DNA from: Oscheius onirici
Lineage: Eukaryota; Nematoda; Chromadorea; Rhabditida; Rhabditidae
Reading direction: 5' to 3'
Assembly (NCBI GenBank): GCA_932521025.1
Contig: OW051473.1
Location: 7,750,001 to 7,814,000, forward strand
DNA length: 64,000 nt
In this document: positions 1 through 11,449 of the stretch, in pieces
Numbering within the stretch: position 1 is the stretch's first letter
How the letters are laid out: each line of letters opens with the position of its first letter
The notes under the pieces: model-generated
Databases searched by the model: none
Told to the model about the DNA's origin: nothing
The model's input: only the letters and a program-made list of their open reading frames with translations
Translations under genes and position numbers: made by a program

Positions 1-542
1 CCAGTTGAAATGCTGTGGAGTGAAATCCTATGCCGATTGGCTAGAAGCGAGTTGGGAAAAGAAGACTCCTCCGACAACGGAAGACGAATCGTCTTCCCAT
101 AGAATGGAACACGGAATTGGAGCTGTCGGCGGAGGAAAAGGAAATGGATTTGGTAATTTGACTTTATTTGCATCCAACATAACATTTTAGGACGTGTTCC
201 GGGCTCTTGCTGTAACGACCACGGCAAAGAGCAATATCCCGGAACTTGTGGCAAGTCTTTCAATCAGGCTCCACTCAAGACATACAAGGATTTCCTGCAT
301 CCTACCGTAGAAAACGTTTATTTTCTTTTATTCAAAGAGCGTTTCAGGGTTGCGCTGAAGCTCTGTACACCTCAATTCACAGTCATCTCGACTGGGTCAT
401 CTTCTTCTGTGTTTTAGTCGGATCCCTTCAAGTAAGCCGCTTCCAGTAAAGTTCAGCAAACAATTTTCAGCTTCTCGGAATGGTGTTGGCCATGACTCTG
501 TGCTGTTGTTTTTCGCGGGACGAGAAACAATACAACTACTAA
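1..542 (+). CDS. Tetraspanin, 3' part (5' end outside window)
   Basis: Tetraspanins are four-pass membrane proteins that organise membrane microdomains. The visible part begins in the large extracellular loop with the family's CCG motif (LKCCGVKSYADW) and continues with a second cysteine pair, PGSCC, and two more cysteines (YPGTC, then GCAEALY). A hydrophobic fourth membrane segment follows (LDWVIFFCVLVGSLQ-LLGMVLAMTLCCC), then a short tail ending DEKQYNY before TAA at 540-542. Four coding pieces join in frame across introns at 153-190, 307-347 and 432-470, each 38-41 nt. AATAAA-like signals follow at about 615 and 669. The first three membrane segments lie upstream of the window. The family is clear; which of the many paralogues it is cannot be told. 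Confidence 0.9.
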
Positions 543-1069
543 ACGGACCATGGAATAGTGTCGACTATCGCTAAAAGAAAGCTTTCTAGTGCTAACAAAA
601 TGTGCTGAAGGTTTAATAAAAACGTTGTTTTGAGATTTTTTTTCTGGAAGATTTATTTTGCTGTTCTAAATAAACGTTTTTGGTATACACAGTTTAGTCT
701 ATTTTCATGAAGCTTTTCTCGTAGAAGCTCTTTTCTCCTGGTTTCGCCCGACTGAAAACGTGAGAAAAGACCTTGGCTGATATATGAGTTCAGGACATTT
801 TAAATGGAGTCAAACTGAAATTAAATTGTCCCTTCTTCTTACCGCTGTCATATTCTGAAATAAAAATATAGATACAATCTGTGTTTTTCAAAAAATTCAA
901 CCTCAAAATGTCCAAGTTCTCCGCTCTACTGTGGTTAACTGCTGCGCATTACCCACACGGCTATTGATTTTCGCGGTGGGAGCCCGCCGTTTCCCAAGAA
1001 TTATCGCCGCTTTTATATCACTATAATGCGTCGGCTATCAAAAACAGTCCACTGAAGATCAACGATAGT
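543..1069. other. Intergenic: tetraspanin 3' UTR and upstream region of the FAM21-like gene
   Basis: About 530 bases, AT-rich, with two AATAAA-like polyadenylation signals near 615 and 669 for the tetraspanin. No coding signal or other structure was seen. The next start codon is at 1070. Confidence 0.6.
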
Positions 1070-4000
1070 ATGGAAGAAAAACTGCTTCGCGAAGCATCAA
1101 ACTGGACACTTCAACAGGACGAGGAGGTGAGCATTTAACACAAATTTTTGTTTATTTTCTGATTCAGGTCCGGCTCCTTTTGGAAAATTTCCAAAATGGC
1201 GTGTCAAATACGGGTGCTCGGCTAAATTTAAATATTGAACAGCTCAAGGTGAAAGTTTGTCAGTTTTTCAAAATCTCGAGAGGACAAATACAATTCAGTA
1301 AGCACGGATTGCGGTATCCAGCAGCTAAATACACAGCTAGCCTTATTGAAAAATGCCAAATTTGTCGAAAATACTGTGGAAGAAGAAGATTCGAGGCCTA
1401 TACCTATTCCGCCAACAGTTGCTGTAAGGTTCTTGTGTTAATCTTAATCTTTTTTAGTTTTCCAAAGAAGAAATGGTCAGAATAGTCGTTGATTCAGTAA
1501 AAAATACTCTGAAAAATGTCACGACACGATTACATTGGGATAGAGTGAGTGTTTCCTGTTTTCTTAAGTTTACATACTTTTAGGATCCCCTCGGCATTGA
1601 ATGCTTGCCATCTTTCAATGATGAAGCTTTCAACACCTACAGTCTAGGTCCGTCTCGGCCTCCTCCTCAGATTGTGCATCAAACTAGGTATTTCAACATT
1701 ATAATCTTTCAAGAACTTGTTTAGAATGGAGGCAGATGCTGTGAGTCTTCAAGAACAACGACTAGATGCTCCGACGATACCGTAAGGAAACAGTTTTGCT
1801 TTTTTTACGCGACTGCTTTTAGAAAAATGGTACCCCCTGCTGCAACTATCCCTATTGCGGTTCAAAATGGCTTTGGAGATTGCAGTTCCGAGGAGTCGGA
1901 GCCAGAGGTGAAAATTTCAAGGTAACATTTATAATTTCAAGTCATTCAAAATGTTCAAGTGTTCAAAAGATTCCTGAACCCCCTTCTATGGATGGATTCA
2001 AGCCTCCAGCGCCCGTCATTGCAAACTTACCAAAACCACAGGCTAGAGGGCTCTTTTCTTCTGATGACGAGGTATTTTTATTAATTTCTGCTTAAGTTTT
2101 TTTTCTTAGGAAGAGGAAGCGGATTCAGCGGTCATAGCCTCTGTTCAATCAGTAGCACCTGTTGTCAAATCGAATCATGATCTTATGCAACAATTGGCTT
2201 CGAAGCTGAAGAATCGAGAGACTAGAGTGACAGAAAAGGCAAAAAACATCGTGACTGAGATTGCTGTGCCTAAAAAAGCTCCGGCGGTCATCAAAGAAGA
2301 GACAGTGGTTGTGCAAAAGGAAGAACCTAAACCTGTGGCAGTTCAACGTTGTGCTGTTGTTGCAGCCACTCCGGAAGCAACAAGTTCAACAAAAGTTACG
2401 TCTTCCATAACCGTAACGAAACACGTAAGGAAGGAGGAGCCTCCTTTACAACAAAAACGGCTCGAAGAGCCAGTTGCACCAAAAACCACCGTCACACGAA
2501 AGGAGCCGATGAAAAAACGTGGTCTATTCTCGGATTCTGATAGCTCAGACGAAGAATTCATGGCTCCTGTGAAGGTTTGTGATTACGTTAACATAAAAAA
2601 TAGTCTTTCTAGCCTGTTGTTGTCAAGCCAGTTCATGAGACGAGAAAGGTGGAGATTTCCAAGCCTGTCATAAAGAAAACGACACCCACCGTTCGAAAGA
2701 GCATATTTGATTCGGATTCTTCTGACGATGAGTTCACCGGATTCTTCAAAAAGGTTGGTATTTTCTTAGTTTTGTAACACTTAATCGGCTAAACTGGCAA
2801 AGTTATCAGCCCCAAAAATAGATAGGACAGATGTGTAAAGTACTCGACACAGAGGTAAAGGAAAAAACCATTGGACCAACCGGGACTCGAACCCCGGGAC
2901 CTGTCTCATTGCAGCTCAACTGCTCTAACACGGAGCTATCGGCCCGCGGCGGCGCTCTTTCATCAAACCCCTACGTGAAACGCCAGGCGTTACTGAAAAA
3001 GGTTCCTTACAACATACTGAGGAAACTGTTACGTGCTAATACGATAGAAATGTGCCACAAAGAAAGAATTTGGCAGTTTTAGAAGGACTAACCGGAAATT
3101 ACAAAGTATAATGAGTAGGAAATGAGAGCATGTAGGGTACATTGATGACCGGAAGCAACGGAAGAGAAAAAGTAAATATTATATAATGTTTATAACTTCT
3201 TTCTTTACATCTTATCCTTTGATTACCCTTACAGAGTGAAGATCTCATCTTAGGCTCGCCAGAGTCCGCAGGCCGAAACTTTTTGTAATGCAGCTGCACA
3301 CCAAAACAATGTACAGATCTGTCGTCTTGGCGCCAGTATCGCCTCCTCTGCCACTCACTCGCGCAACCCGCGATATCAAATGACTGACCTCTAGTAACAA
3401 GCTCTGATCCGGCGTCCAGTCAACTTTTTTTGCCGCCTAGCCACAAATGAAGGAACCACAGCATGCGGACCTGTTGTTAGACTAAGCATTTTTGTCACAT
3501 GAATTACGTAGCAGCATGTGGGTGTATCATGTTCGCTACCCCCTGGGTGTAAAGCCTTCTCTCGCCTTCGCCCTCTGTCTCTCTGTCCCGCTTTCTTACT
3601 CCTCTTCGCACATTATTCACAACCGTTTAAAGGGTAGCCCTCTTTGGAGGTCCGTAAATGTCGGGCATAGGGGCTTAATCATCCCGATGTTTGTTTCGAG
3701 GGCATTGTCATCTTGACACCAGATACTTCGCAGGCCTTCCTCCTGTGAATAGCATTGACAGCAATAATAATTGCAGTCACGCAGTCAGCCCTATAATACG
3801 CTAACCCTAAGCGCCAGCCTGTGACTTCCGCACTCATTCGGATTGCATGTATTCCCGCTTTCACACTCTCCGGGCCTACTATGCGATTGTTCAAATGTTC
3901 CAAACATGCAACACTGATTTACACATTTTGCATGTAGTTCTATTCCTATCCCTGAGCAATGACATATAAAAGCATGTGATACCTTACGGAATATTCTTGT

Positions 4001-6242
4001 GCCTATTACAGCTTTTGCAGCTATTTTTTAAGTATATTACTCACTATTACGTAAATTCGCATAGAAGACATACGAATTGACAGACTGATACCGTATTCGT
4101 ACAGGTAGATAGACCCTTGTGAAAATGTTGAAATTCTAAAAGTGACAACGTGTGGTCAAACTTGAAATGTCTTTTGTTCTCTTCCTCAGTCTCGATCCTT
4201 CCATTGAAGAACTAAGAGGTTGTGGCCTGTTTCGGCTGGCAATTATGCGCTCTGCACACTCTGATCCCTACCTACCCTGTATGTGTTTGTTTTGGTCCGC
4301 TCCCTCTCCCAGCTGCTGGTATCTTCTTTTGTTCATCTGATCATTGTTGCATACTTTATTTTGTCTTTTTCAGTCTGCGACTGTCGAGAAGAAAGCAACA
4401 GCCAGCTCATCAATACTGCAACGACGGCCCGTGTCACCAGTGAAAACCCTGTCACAACCGGAACCAGTGAAAAAGATTGCTCCAGCTGAGAAATCCATAT
4501 CCAATTCGTCATCTTTACATAAACACGAGGAAGGGAGTGTTTTTTCTTGAATCACAGTTTATTTTAGATATATCTGCCTGTCCTTGCAGCTAAGTCGGAA
4601 AATCAGCCATCTTCCATTGATCCATTGGCAGCGGAAAAAGATTTCTCTGCTCCATCCTCCCAATCGCGTTCTAATACTTCCGTTCCCGTGTCTCAGACCC
4701 CTGTCACTGTACAAACCGAACCAACGCAGCCAGTGTCAAAACAGAAGGAGGTTTTGCCGGTGAGTCTACTGCATTTTCTTAGCTAATGTTTATATAGAAA
4801 TCTGTCTCTCCTGTTGATAATACTCCGACCACTGTTCCAATCGAACCGGCTAGAACTGTGAGAAAGAGTATATTCTAAACTAATTGTGCTTAAGAATCCG
4901 CTGTTTGAGTCACGTCCACCTTCCGTAGACTTTTCCCCGGTTCCCGATACACGGAGTGAATCACCACCCGAAGAAGTTCCTGATTACCTGGAACAAGACA
5001 ATCTTCCACCTCTTCCAACAACTGATCCTCTCACAGATTCGCCGCTAGAAGAAGAGATGCCCGTTGGAAAGCCTCCGGGAAAGCTCAACAATTCAAACTT
5101 TGCCGCAATGCTCGGTAGACAGCTGAGTGCTGGACCACCGGGATCGGTATAACAATTTTTACGTTGTTTGCTAAAAGTAACATTTCAGCGTCCTAAATCT
5201 GTTACCAGTCTCAGCACGGACTCCGAGCCAGTCAGTTCTTCAACGCCAGCCAGTGTGAGCGTTACTCCTACGTCTGACAGTCCTGGAGGATTGTGTCATT
5301 TGACCAAAGTAATTGCCATTTTTAAAGTCACAGTCATTATTATTGTAGTCACGTCCGAGAAGGCCTCATGTTCACAAACCCGCTCTTAACAAAACAGAGG
5401 AAGAAAAAAAATCTGTTACTGACCCGCTGGAAGCTCTTCTGAACGGACTCTCAGAGTTGAAGCTTCCACCACCTTCTATAGCCTCGAAGCAGGCCCCTAT
5501 TCCGAAATCTCCTGAAAAGTAAGCATGTTATTATTATTTCCCTGGTCATGCGAATAGCCTCGAGTTAGCATGGGCAAGGCTTTCTTTCCTTGTTCCTTTG
5601 TCTGTGGCCACAATAACTGTACTTTCTACCTGATTTTATCAAAGAACAAGAAAAGCACAGTGGGTGACGACGAGACCTTTTTTTTCGTAACGGGGCCTTT
5701 TTTTAGCCAAACAGAATAATCCTTTTCAGAGTTCGTTCTGTTACGAAAACTCCGATTGTCGAAAAGAAGGCCGAACCGGCAAAGCCTCTGAATGGCAGCT
5801 CGAATGTAGCGACTTCAACACCTGAAGAAAAGACTCCATTGAAAGTCAGGTAAGAAAATGCTCTATTTGAGTACATATCGCGAGTACTTTCAGTACCTCG
5901 ATAAAAAGGGCCACTACTACTTCTACATCGGCTTCAAAGAAGGGACTGTTTGACTTCTCCAGCTCGGATGACGAGCCGTCTAACACATCCAAGATCACCA
6001 GAGCAGCCGCGACTTTGAAGACATCAGTTACCAGTGGATCTCCTTCTCTCACTCTGAAGCCTAAGAGTACACCGACTCCACTTTCAGGAACAGCAGCTAG
6101 CAAGAGCAGTAAGGAAGATGTTAGTTCGGTTATAATTTTTTCTTTTTCAGTGCCCCGGAACGCAAACTTGGCCAAGTACAAAAACATGTTTGATCAGGAA
6201 GACGATCTTGATGTTAGTCTCTTTAAGAAAGACAAAGCTTAG
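1070..6242 (+). CDS. WASH complex subunit FAM21/WASHC2-like
   Basis: FAM21 carries the WASH actin-nucleating complex to endosomes and binds retromer through repeated acidic motifs. The start MEEKLLREASNWTLQQDEE joins in phase across a 41-nt intron at 1127-1167 to VRLLLENFQNGVSNTG. The following block STDCGIQQLNTQLALLKNAK and FVENTVEEEDSRP matches the FAM21 head (TDCRLHN...NTQFIENRVYDEEVEEP). The rest is long, low-complexity and acidic, with FAM21-type repeats: GLFSSDDEE near 2049, RGLFSDSDSSDEEF near 2518, SIFDSDSSDDEF near 2701, KGLFDFSSSDDEPS near 5940, and a terminal MFDQEDDLDVSLFKKDKA ending at 6242. Most introns are tiny, but 2754-4373 is about 1.6 kb and holds a tRNA-like repeat. Some internal joins, especially around 1250-1310, are approximate. 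The protein seems shorter than vertebrate FAM21, with fewer repeats. Confidence 0.85.
2872..2945 (-). repeat. tRNA-like sequence (tRNA pseudogene or SINE head) in a FAM21-like intron
   Basis: Read on the minus strand, the 74 bases begin GGGCCGA and end TTGGTCC plus A, giving a seven-pair acceptor stem with G-T pairs. GCTC/GAGC form a D arm and CCGGG/CCCGG flank GTTCGAGT, a B-box-like T loop with one extra base. The anticodon stem does not pair properly, so a functional tRNA is unlikely. A tRNA-derived SINE or pseudogene fits better. It lies inside the only long intron of the host gene. Confidence 0.5.
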
Positions 6243-6480
6243 ACATCATCTTCAACTTCACGAGTATTTTCATTGTCGCCAACAAATTTCAATTTTGATT
6301 TATTGACTGAATGTGTACATTGTACTGGCAAAAGTGCCTAAATACATTGTGATTCTCAACCATAACCGGTTCACATGCTAAAGACTTATTTTGTGTCCAA
6401 ACTAAATATGTATCAGAGATAATAAAGCTATATAGTTTCATATTTACAATCACATTATGCACAACAATTTGGCTTGGAGA

Positions 6481-7655
6481 TTAGGAATGTTCATCGGGAC
6501 GGGAGCCCTTCTTCCTGAAGGAGAAAGGTTTCCAGACAAATATTCCGAAAATCTTCTTCTTGTGTTGTTCTGGATAGACTGCTGGTGAAGTTTTTGGGCT
6601 TATACGGTCTTCGTCAGATTCACTGCACTGAAAATTGTTGCTTAATTTTTGGACTGCCGACCAAGGGAGGTGTTCAAGTGTCACCGACCATACTTTGGCT
6701 TTGTTTGAGTGTTTTCTCAACAAATACGGCATTTTTGAAAGAGTCGGAAAAACACTCTCAACGAAAACAGCGATCAGAGCGACATTTTTGACCAGTCGAA
6801 CCTCTCATAGTCGCAAAGTCTTGTCAAATCGGTCATTTTGAACGCAAACGACTCCCCTGGGTAAATGAACGAGTCGCGTAGTGGCCCCCCGAAAACCATG
6901 AAAGCAGTCGTGTTCAGAGATTAATGGACAACAAAACGGGTTCCGGTTTTTCCGGGTTAACTAACCTCTGACACTTGGTTTAAGCGGGTAAAGCCCTTTT
7001 GCATTTTGTCAAAAAACAGTTCCTCATCGGCATCCTCGTTAATCTCCGAGATTTTTCTCATGACAGCCGTCTAAAAAATGAAATCTATCGTTTTCTGAAT
7101 TATCACCTCAGACTTTTTCTTGGGATACCGTCTGTTTCGTCTATGTTTATGCTGTTCCATTCGCTTCCTTCTTTCAGCTTGTTGTGAGTTTACGACGTCA
7201 GAAGCTGAAACACGAATCATAAGGAAGTAGCAATACGGCAATTCTGAAAAAATGGAACCCCAATGAATGAGAGAAAGACAACATTTCTGCCGCAAAACTT
7301 CAGGATATTTGTCTGTTCTGTAAGCCCACTTTTAGGAATTAGATAAGATGTTTTCAATAGTATACTTCTTTTACGAACAAGTGACACACTCCTTTTTTCC
7401 TCAGGCTTAAAATGTTTCTCAAAAGATGTTTTCAGTAATCCGACTCTTTTTGAATAACAAAAGAGCAACCGGAGGCTGATGCAGCCAAAAGACGAAAACG
7501 TTATTACAAATCTGGTGCCTTGTTAGCTGATTGTGTGAGAGTAACTTGCCTGAATCTTTAGAAGTTCGCGGAGCGGACTTGGCCTTCTTCCGCTCGACAG
7601 GAGTCGACATGAATATGGGGTAATCCTTACGCAAAACAGGAGCGACAAACGCCAT
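6481..7655 (-). CDS. Small basic protein of unknown function (about 151 aa, four exons)
   Basis: I do not recognise a family. Four exons join in frame on the minus strand: 7550-7655, 7107-7204, 6966-7070 and 6481-6627, 456 bases in total. The product begins MAFVAPVLRKDYPIFMSTPV. It has a strongly basic segment (AERRKRMEQHKHRRNRRYPK), then an acidic helical stretch (MRKISEINEDADEELFFDKM), an SESDED patch, and a basic-aromatic tail ending in RKKGSRPDEHS. The first intron (7205-7549) starts GCAAGT rather than GT; its phase fits exactly and its acceptor is TTTCAG. The second intron is only 36 nt. The start is the first ATG of the exon, but an upstream exon could exist. The gene converges on the FAM21-like gene, 238 bases apart. 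Confidence 0.6.
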
Positions 7656-9675
7656 GTCGTTCTTCTTCGCTTTTGAGCTTGTCTGAAAACATCGTGGTTT
7701 TAGACCCTCGAGGTTTTTTGGTTCCGAAGAATGCGAGAATCTCAAAATTGAGAACGTCTCTGTTTGCTTTAGGAAACTACTGCTAATCCAGCCCTCTGTA
7801 AACTACACTAGCACAAAGGTTGCAAATTTTTTAGACTGTTTCACGCTTCTAATGAGAAGGAACAGCACGAGGAGAGTAACTGAAAAATGAGCCATCAACA
7901 TGCTCAGCTGCTCAAATTCGTGTCCGACATTTAAACAACAACGTCCTGGTTTATAAGAGGGATTCCCCCCTTTACGTGGATGACCTCTGAGGTCCGTGGA
8001 CTATGCAAAAAAGGCAAAGAAAAGGAAAGAATTCTACGATAAGAACATGCCTCAAGGTCTGGCATTACGGTGTGCACTTACTTTTTCCGTAGACATTATA
8101 TCTATGCCGGATACTGTAGCTGGAATTGACAGAACCGCGGTTCAGAATAACAGGACAACGTGGAGAGTCTAGTGCAGAGGGCGGAGCCTCCGCGAGACTA
8201 AACCTTCACAATTGGCAGCGCAAAAACGCGCGAAACGTGTCAGCTTTAACCGTGAACGGCTTTTAGACCTGGCTGGACGTGTCTCTACTCGCCTGAACGG
8301 ATCTTGGAACCGTGAAAAGTTTGACTGTTTACGAGGCAGGAATTCTCATTTCTGAGATGATTGAAAACAGAAATAAGAAGACCACATCTCGTGATGTCCA
8401 TTGGTTCCAGAGCCTGTGTATTTGGTACGTAGGCGAGAGCAAATGTTTTGGATCTCGGGAAGATCTGGTGCAAAAGAGTACACTCCTTGAGGAAAAAGGT
8501 AATTGTCTTATTGCAGAGTTAGCGTGGTCAATTAGACTCTAATTGTCAAGGAGAACGTCACAGTGAAAAAATGAGAGCTTCGTGGAACAGATTCATCATG
8601 GATGCCTTTAAAGAGCACTGATAAGGCTACTGTTGAAAATGAAGAGAATTGCCTTCTGGGCGCCATAAAATACAGCCTGATTCTAAGATAACCGTGCAGA
8701 AAAAGCCAGCAAAATAACAGTGGACACGTTTTTGACAGTGGAATGCTGAAGCTCGTCACGAGGTCAAAAGTGACAGTAGCGATAAGGCAGCTTTCTCCAC
8801 TGGACAATGCAACAGAGAAATTTCCACTTATCTAGTATGAAAACATAGAAAGTTCTGGAAAATATTTTTAACAACATAAACAGCAACTAGAATTTGCATA
8901 AAACTCTAAAAACAGTAGAGGGTCAACCACCAATTCTGGACACAAATACGTCCTTTAAACTACCTTGTTGTCTTGATTAGACACGCGCACCAATTGTGTT
9001 CACATTCCAAAAACACGTCCGGTTCAAATAAGGTTTTTACTACTTTGACCTTTAACCATAAAAGTTAACTTTGTGATTGCTTTTTCGTGTGTGCGACTGA
9101 ACTGTGTAAGAGGATCGTCGTCAGCCGGGCCAGTTGGTTAAGCCCGTGTTCAGCAGCACGTGTTCGAGGTATGTAAATGAATTAGATGCTATTCTGCTAC
9201 CAAAACAGTACCAGGAAGAAGGTGACAACACAGGGGAACTGGTATGTTTGCACTCCCTTTCATAGAGTGGGGGTGTTCCTAACATTGCAACAAAAACACT
9301 CATCTACAGCTGTTCCTTTGGGCAATCTGCACAGTTTTTACGCCATTTCACGTACAGAACGGTGATAAACGACTTGAAATGGTTCCGCCTAGATCTTTCG
9401 AGAAAATGTGAAAAGTTTTCACAAGAGACCGAATGATTGCAAGAGTTTCGTTGCTACTCTCCAAGTGGAGAGTAGCAACGAAATTTATATAACTAGTACA
9501 AGAGTGTGAGGCAGAGAGAAATTGACATTTGTCTTCAGCCATGGCGACAACATCTTTTGAAATACTGGAAGAAAACAATGAAACTTTCTCGAAAAGTTTG
9601 TTACTTCTGGCGTGGAACCGAGCTCTGTGTTGGACGGAGTCGGAACAGTCGGCGGACTGAGAAAACGGAACAATG
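7656..9675. other. Gene-poor region with a palindrome and a tRNA-like B box
   Basis: No convincing exon chain was seen on either strand. Near 9125-9175 there is a tRNA-like stretch (GCCAGTTGGTTAAG, then GTGTTCGAGGT) that resembles A and B boxes without a cloverleaf. A perfect palindrome lies at 9446-9483. Confidence 0.4.
9446..9483. repeat. Perfect 18-bp inverted repeat with a 2-nt spacer
   Basis: TTTCGTTGCTACTCTCCA is followed by AG and then its exact reverse complement. This could form a stem-loop or cruciform. No gene abuts it. Confidence 0.9.
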
Positions 9676-9677
9676 TA

Positions 9678-10555
9678 CAGGGTGGCCAGAAATTACGGTA
9701 ACAGCAGATGGGGCGCAATTTTTGCATTTTTTGAGTTTTTCTCAAAGAATTTCTACATTTTCTTTGATGTATTTAGTTTTTCACATATTTTTGTATAAAA
9801 TTAAAGCCTAGCATGTTACTTTTTTAAAATTACGGAGACATCAGCACATCGAGGATCTATCATCCAGTTACATCGCGAACTCCTTCAGGCGTGTGAGATT
9901 GCTAGACGTCCTAAAGTATCAAGAAAGCTCATACTTACTTCTATTCGGCGTATCAATGAGCTGGGAACAAATGCCGATCGTTTTAGGCGGGGAATACCTG
10001 CAACAGTTGTCACCAGAGCCAATATTAAGAAGGTACGCGCTAAGCTTCGATACGATCCACACTGAGTAAAGGTGAACAGCGCTTACTTTTCGGGTATTTT
10101 AAAGCATGAATTACTTCCTGGGCTCAAAAGCACTTCGGTAATCGCCAATGGACGCTTCAACAAGACGGAGCTCCAGCTCACAGAGCGATAATTGTCCAAA
10201 CGTGACTCTCAACAGTCTCTCTAGTCTTTCATCTTATTCCACGAGTGGCCCCCTTCTTCCCCTGGTCTAAATCCGATGGATGTGTCTGTCTGATCCTTTC
10301 TGGAATCGAAAGCATCCAAAAAACCCCATTCAAATGTGGATTCCATGAAGAGAGCACTGCTCAACGAGGTGGACGGCGTCTATCTACACGCCACGGTCAA
10401 CTTCGTCCTCGGGCCTCTTCGAGCCTGTGTCGACGCAGATGGCGGCCATTTTGAATTTTGTGATAAACATTTCTATATATCGCAAATTGCCATATCACGT
10501 TTTTCTTGCTTAGTTGGAGCTTGTTACCGTGTTACCGTAATTACTGGCCACCCTG
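9678..10555 (+). mobile_element. Decayed Tc1/mariner-type transposon, 878 bp, flanked by TA
   Basis: Both ends carry an inverted repeat starting CAGGGTGGCCAG, with about 25 matching bases and one mismatch (ATTACGGTAAC follows). TA lies just outside each end (9676-9677 and 10556-10557), as expected for a mariner target duplication. Inside, broken plus-strand frames resemble transposase: an N-terminal part with TRANIKKVRAKLRYDP, then WTLQQDGAPAHRAI, then SSPGLNPMDVSV, and finally RACVDADGGHFEF. Frameshifts and stops interrupt the frame and the element is shorter than a full mariner (about 1.3 kb), so it is non-autonomous. Confidence 0.85.
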
Positions 10556-11449
10556 TAGTGCTTTTAAAGTGCATCGCTTGGAAACAATAACCACGCGGAA
10601 GCACGGGATGAGAAGTATTGTTTTGGAAAATTAGTCAAGCCTATTTCTCATGAGAAAACCAGAGATCGACTGTCTGGAGAAACTTCTGTTTAGGCACGGA
10701 CGGAATGAAAACAATAGCGAGCGTTTTTGAAATAAGTTTCTTTGGCTTTCGAAATAGAAGAAAGAATTTGTTATATTTCGAAAAAGACAATTGCGACAGA
10801 CTGGAAATTAGTTCTCGATATGGATTCGTTTCAGAGAATACAAGAAAAGACTGCTTGTACTGGCAATTATCCAGAACCTATTACTTACGGTTCAATGAAC
10901 ATTATTTCGGTATAATAACTGAAAATGCGATAAGGATAACCTTCTGTAAACTTAATTAGCTTTCTACCCTTTACCGCTCTGGGTACCGTCAATAGACAGT
11001 AGTCGTGTACAGTTGCGTGTGTAGCTTCTTTATTCTCTGTTTCATCAAAGTAGTGAGAAGTTGGGACGTCAGCTTCTGATAACAGCATTTACAATACACA
11101 GGTGACGCATCGTATTTACTGCCAGTTTTCAAATTTTGTCTTTTTTGCTGAGTCAATCTCGGAATCTCAAAGTTGGTTATGCACACCGTAATTGTACAAA
11201 TTATCCAAAATCCCTCAACTTTTTTATGCCTGCATCTTTGTGCGTGGGTTTTCTCTTCCCACTTTCTGTTGCGTTACTTAGCGAGTGAATGCTATTAACC
11301 TCAGTTAATCCAATTGAAGTACGCAAGATTGTAGAGAAAGTTCAACGACCGGAATTCGAACACGTTTGCGCATGTATAGTTCATTGGAAAAATGAATATG
11401 TAATAGGTTGGATAGTACAAAATATTAGACACAGCTCGTGGGAATGAAT
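10556..11449. other. Intergenic region, no gene recognised
   Basis: AT-rich, with only short open frames and no exon chain. A B-box-like stretch (GTGTTCGAATTCCGG on the minus strand, near 11350) suggests another fragment of a tRNA-derived repeat. Confidence 0.4.

Noticed and set aside
2872-2945. Functional tRNA gene
   Set aside because: The anticodon stem does not pair and the T loop has an extra base, so it is more likely a pseudogene or SINE head.
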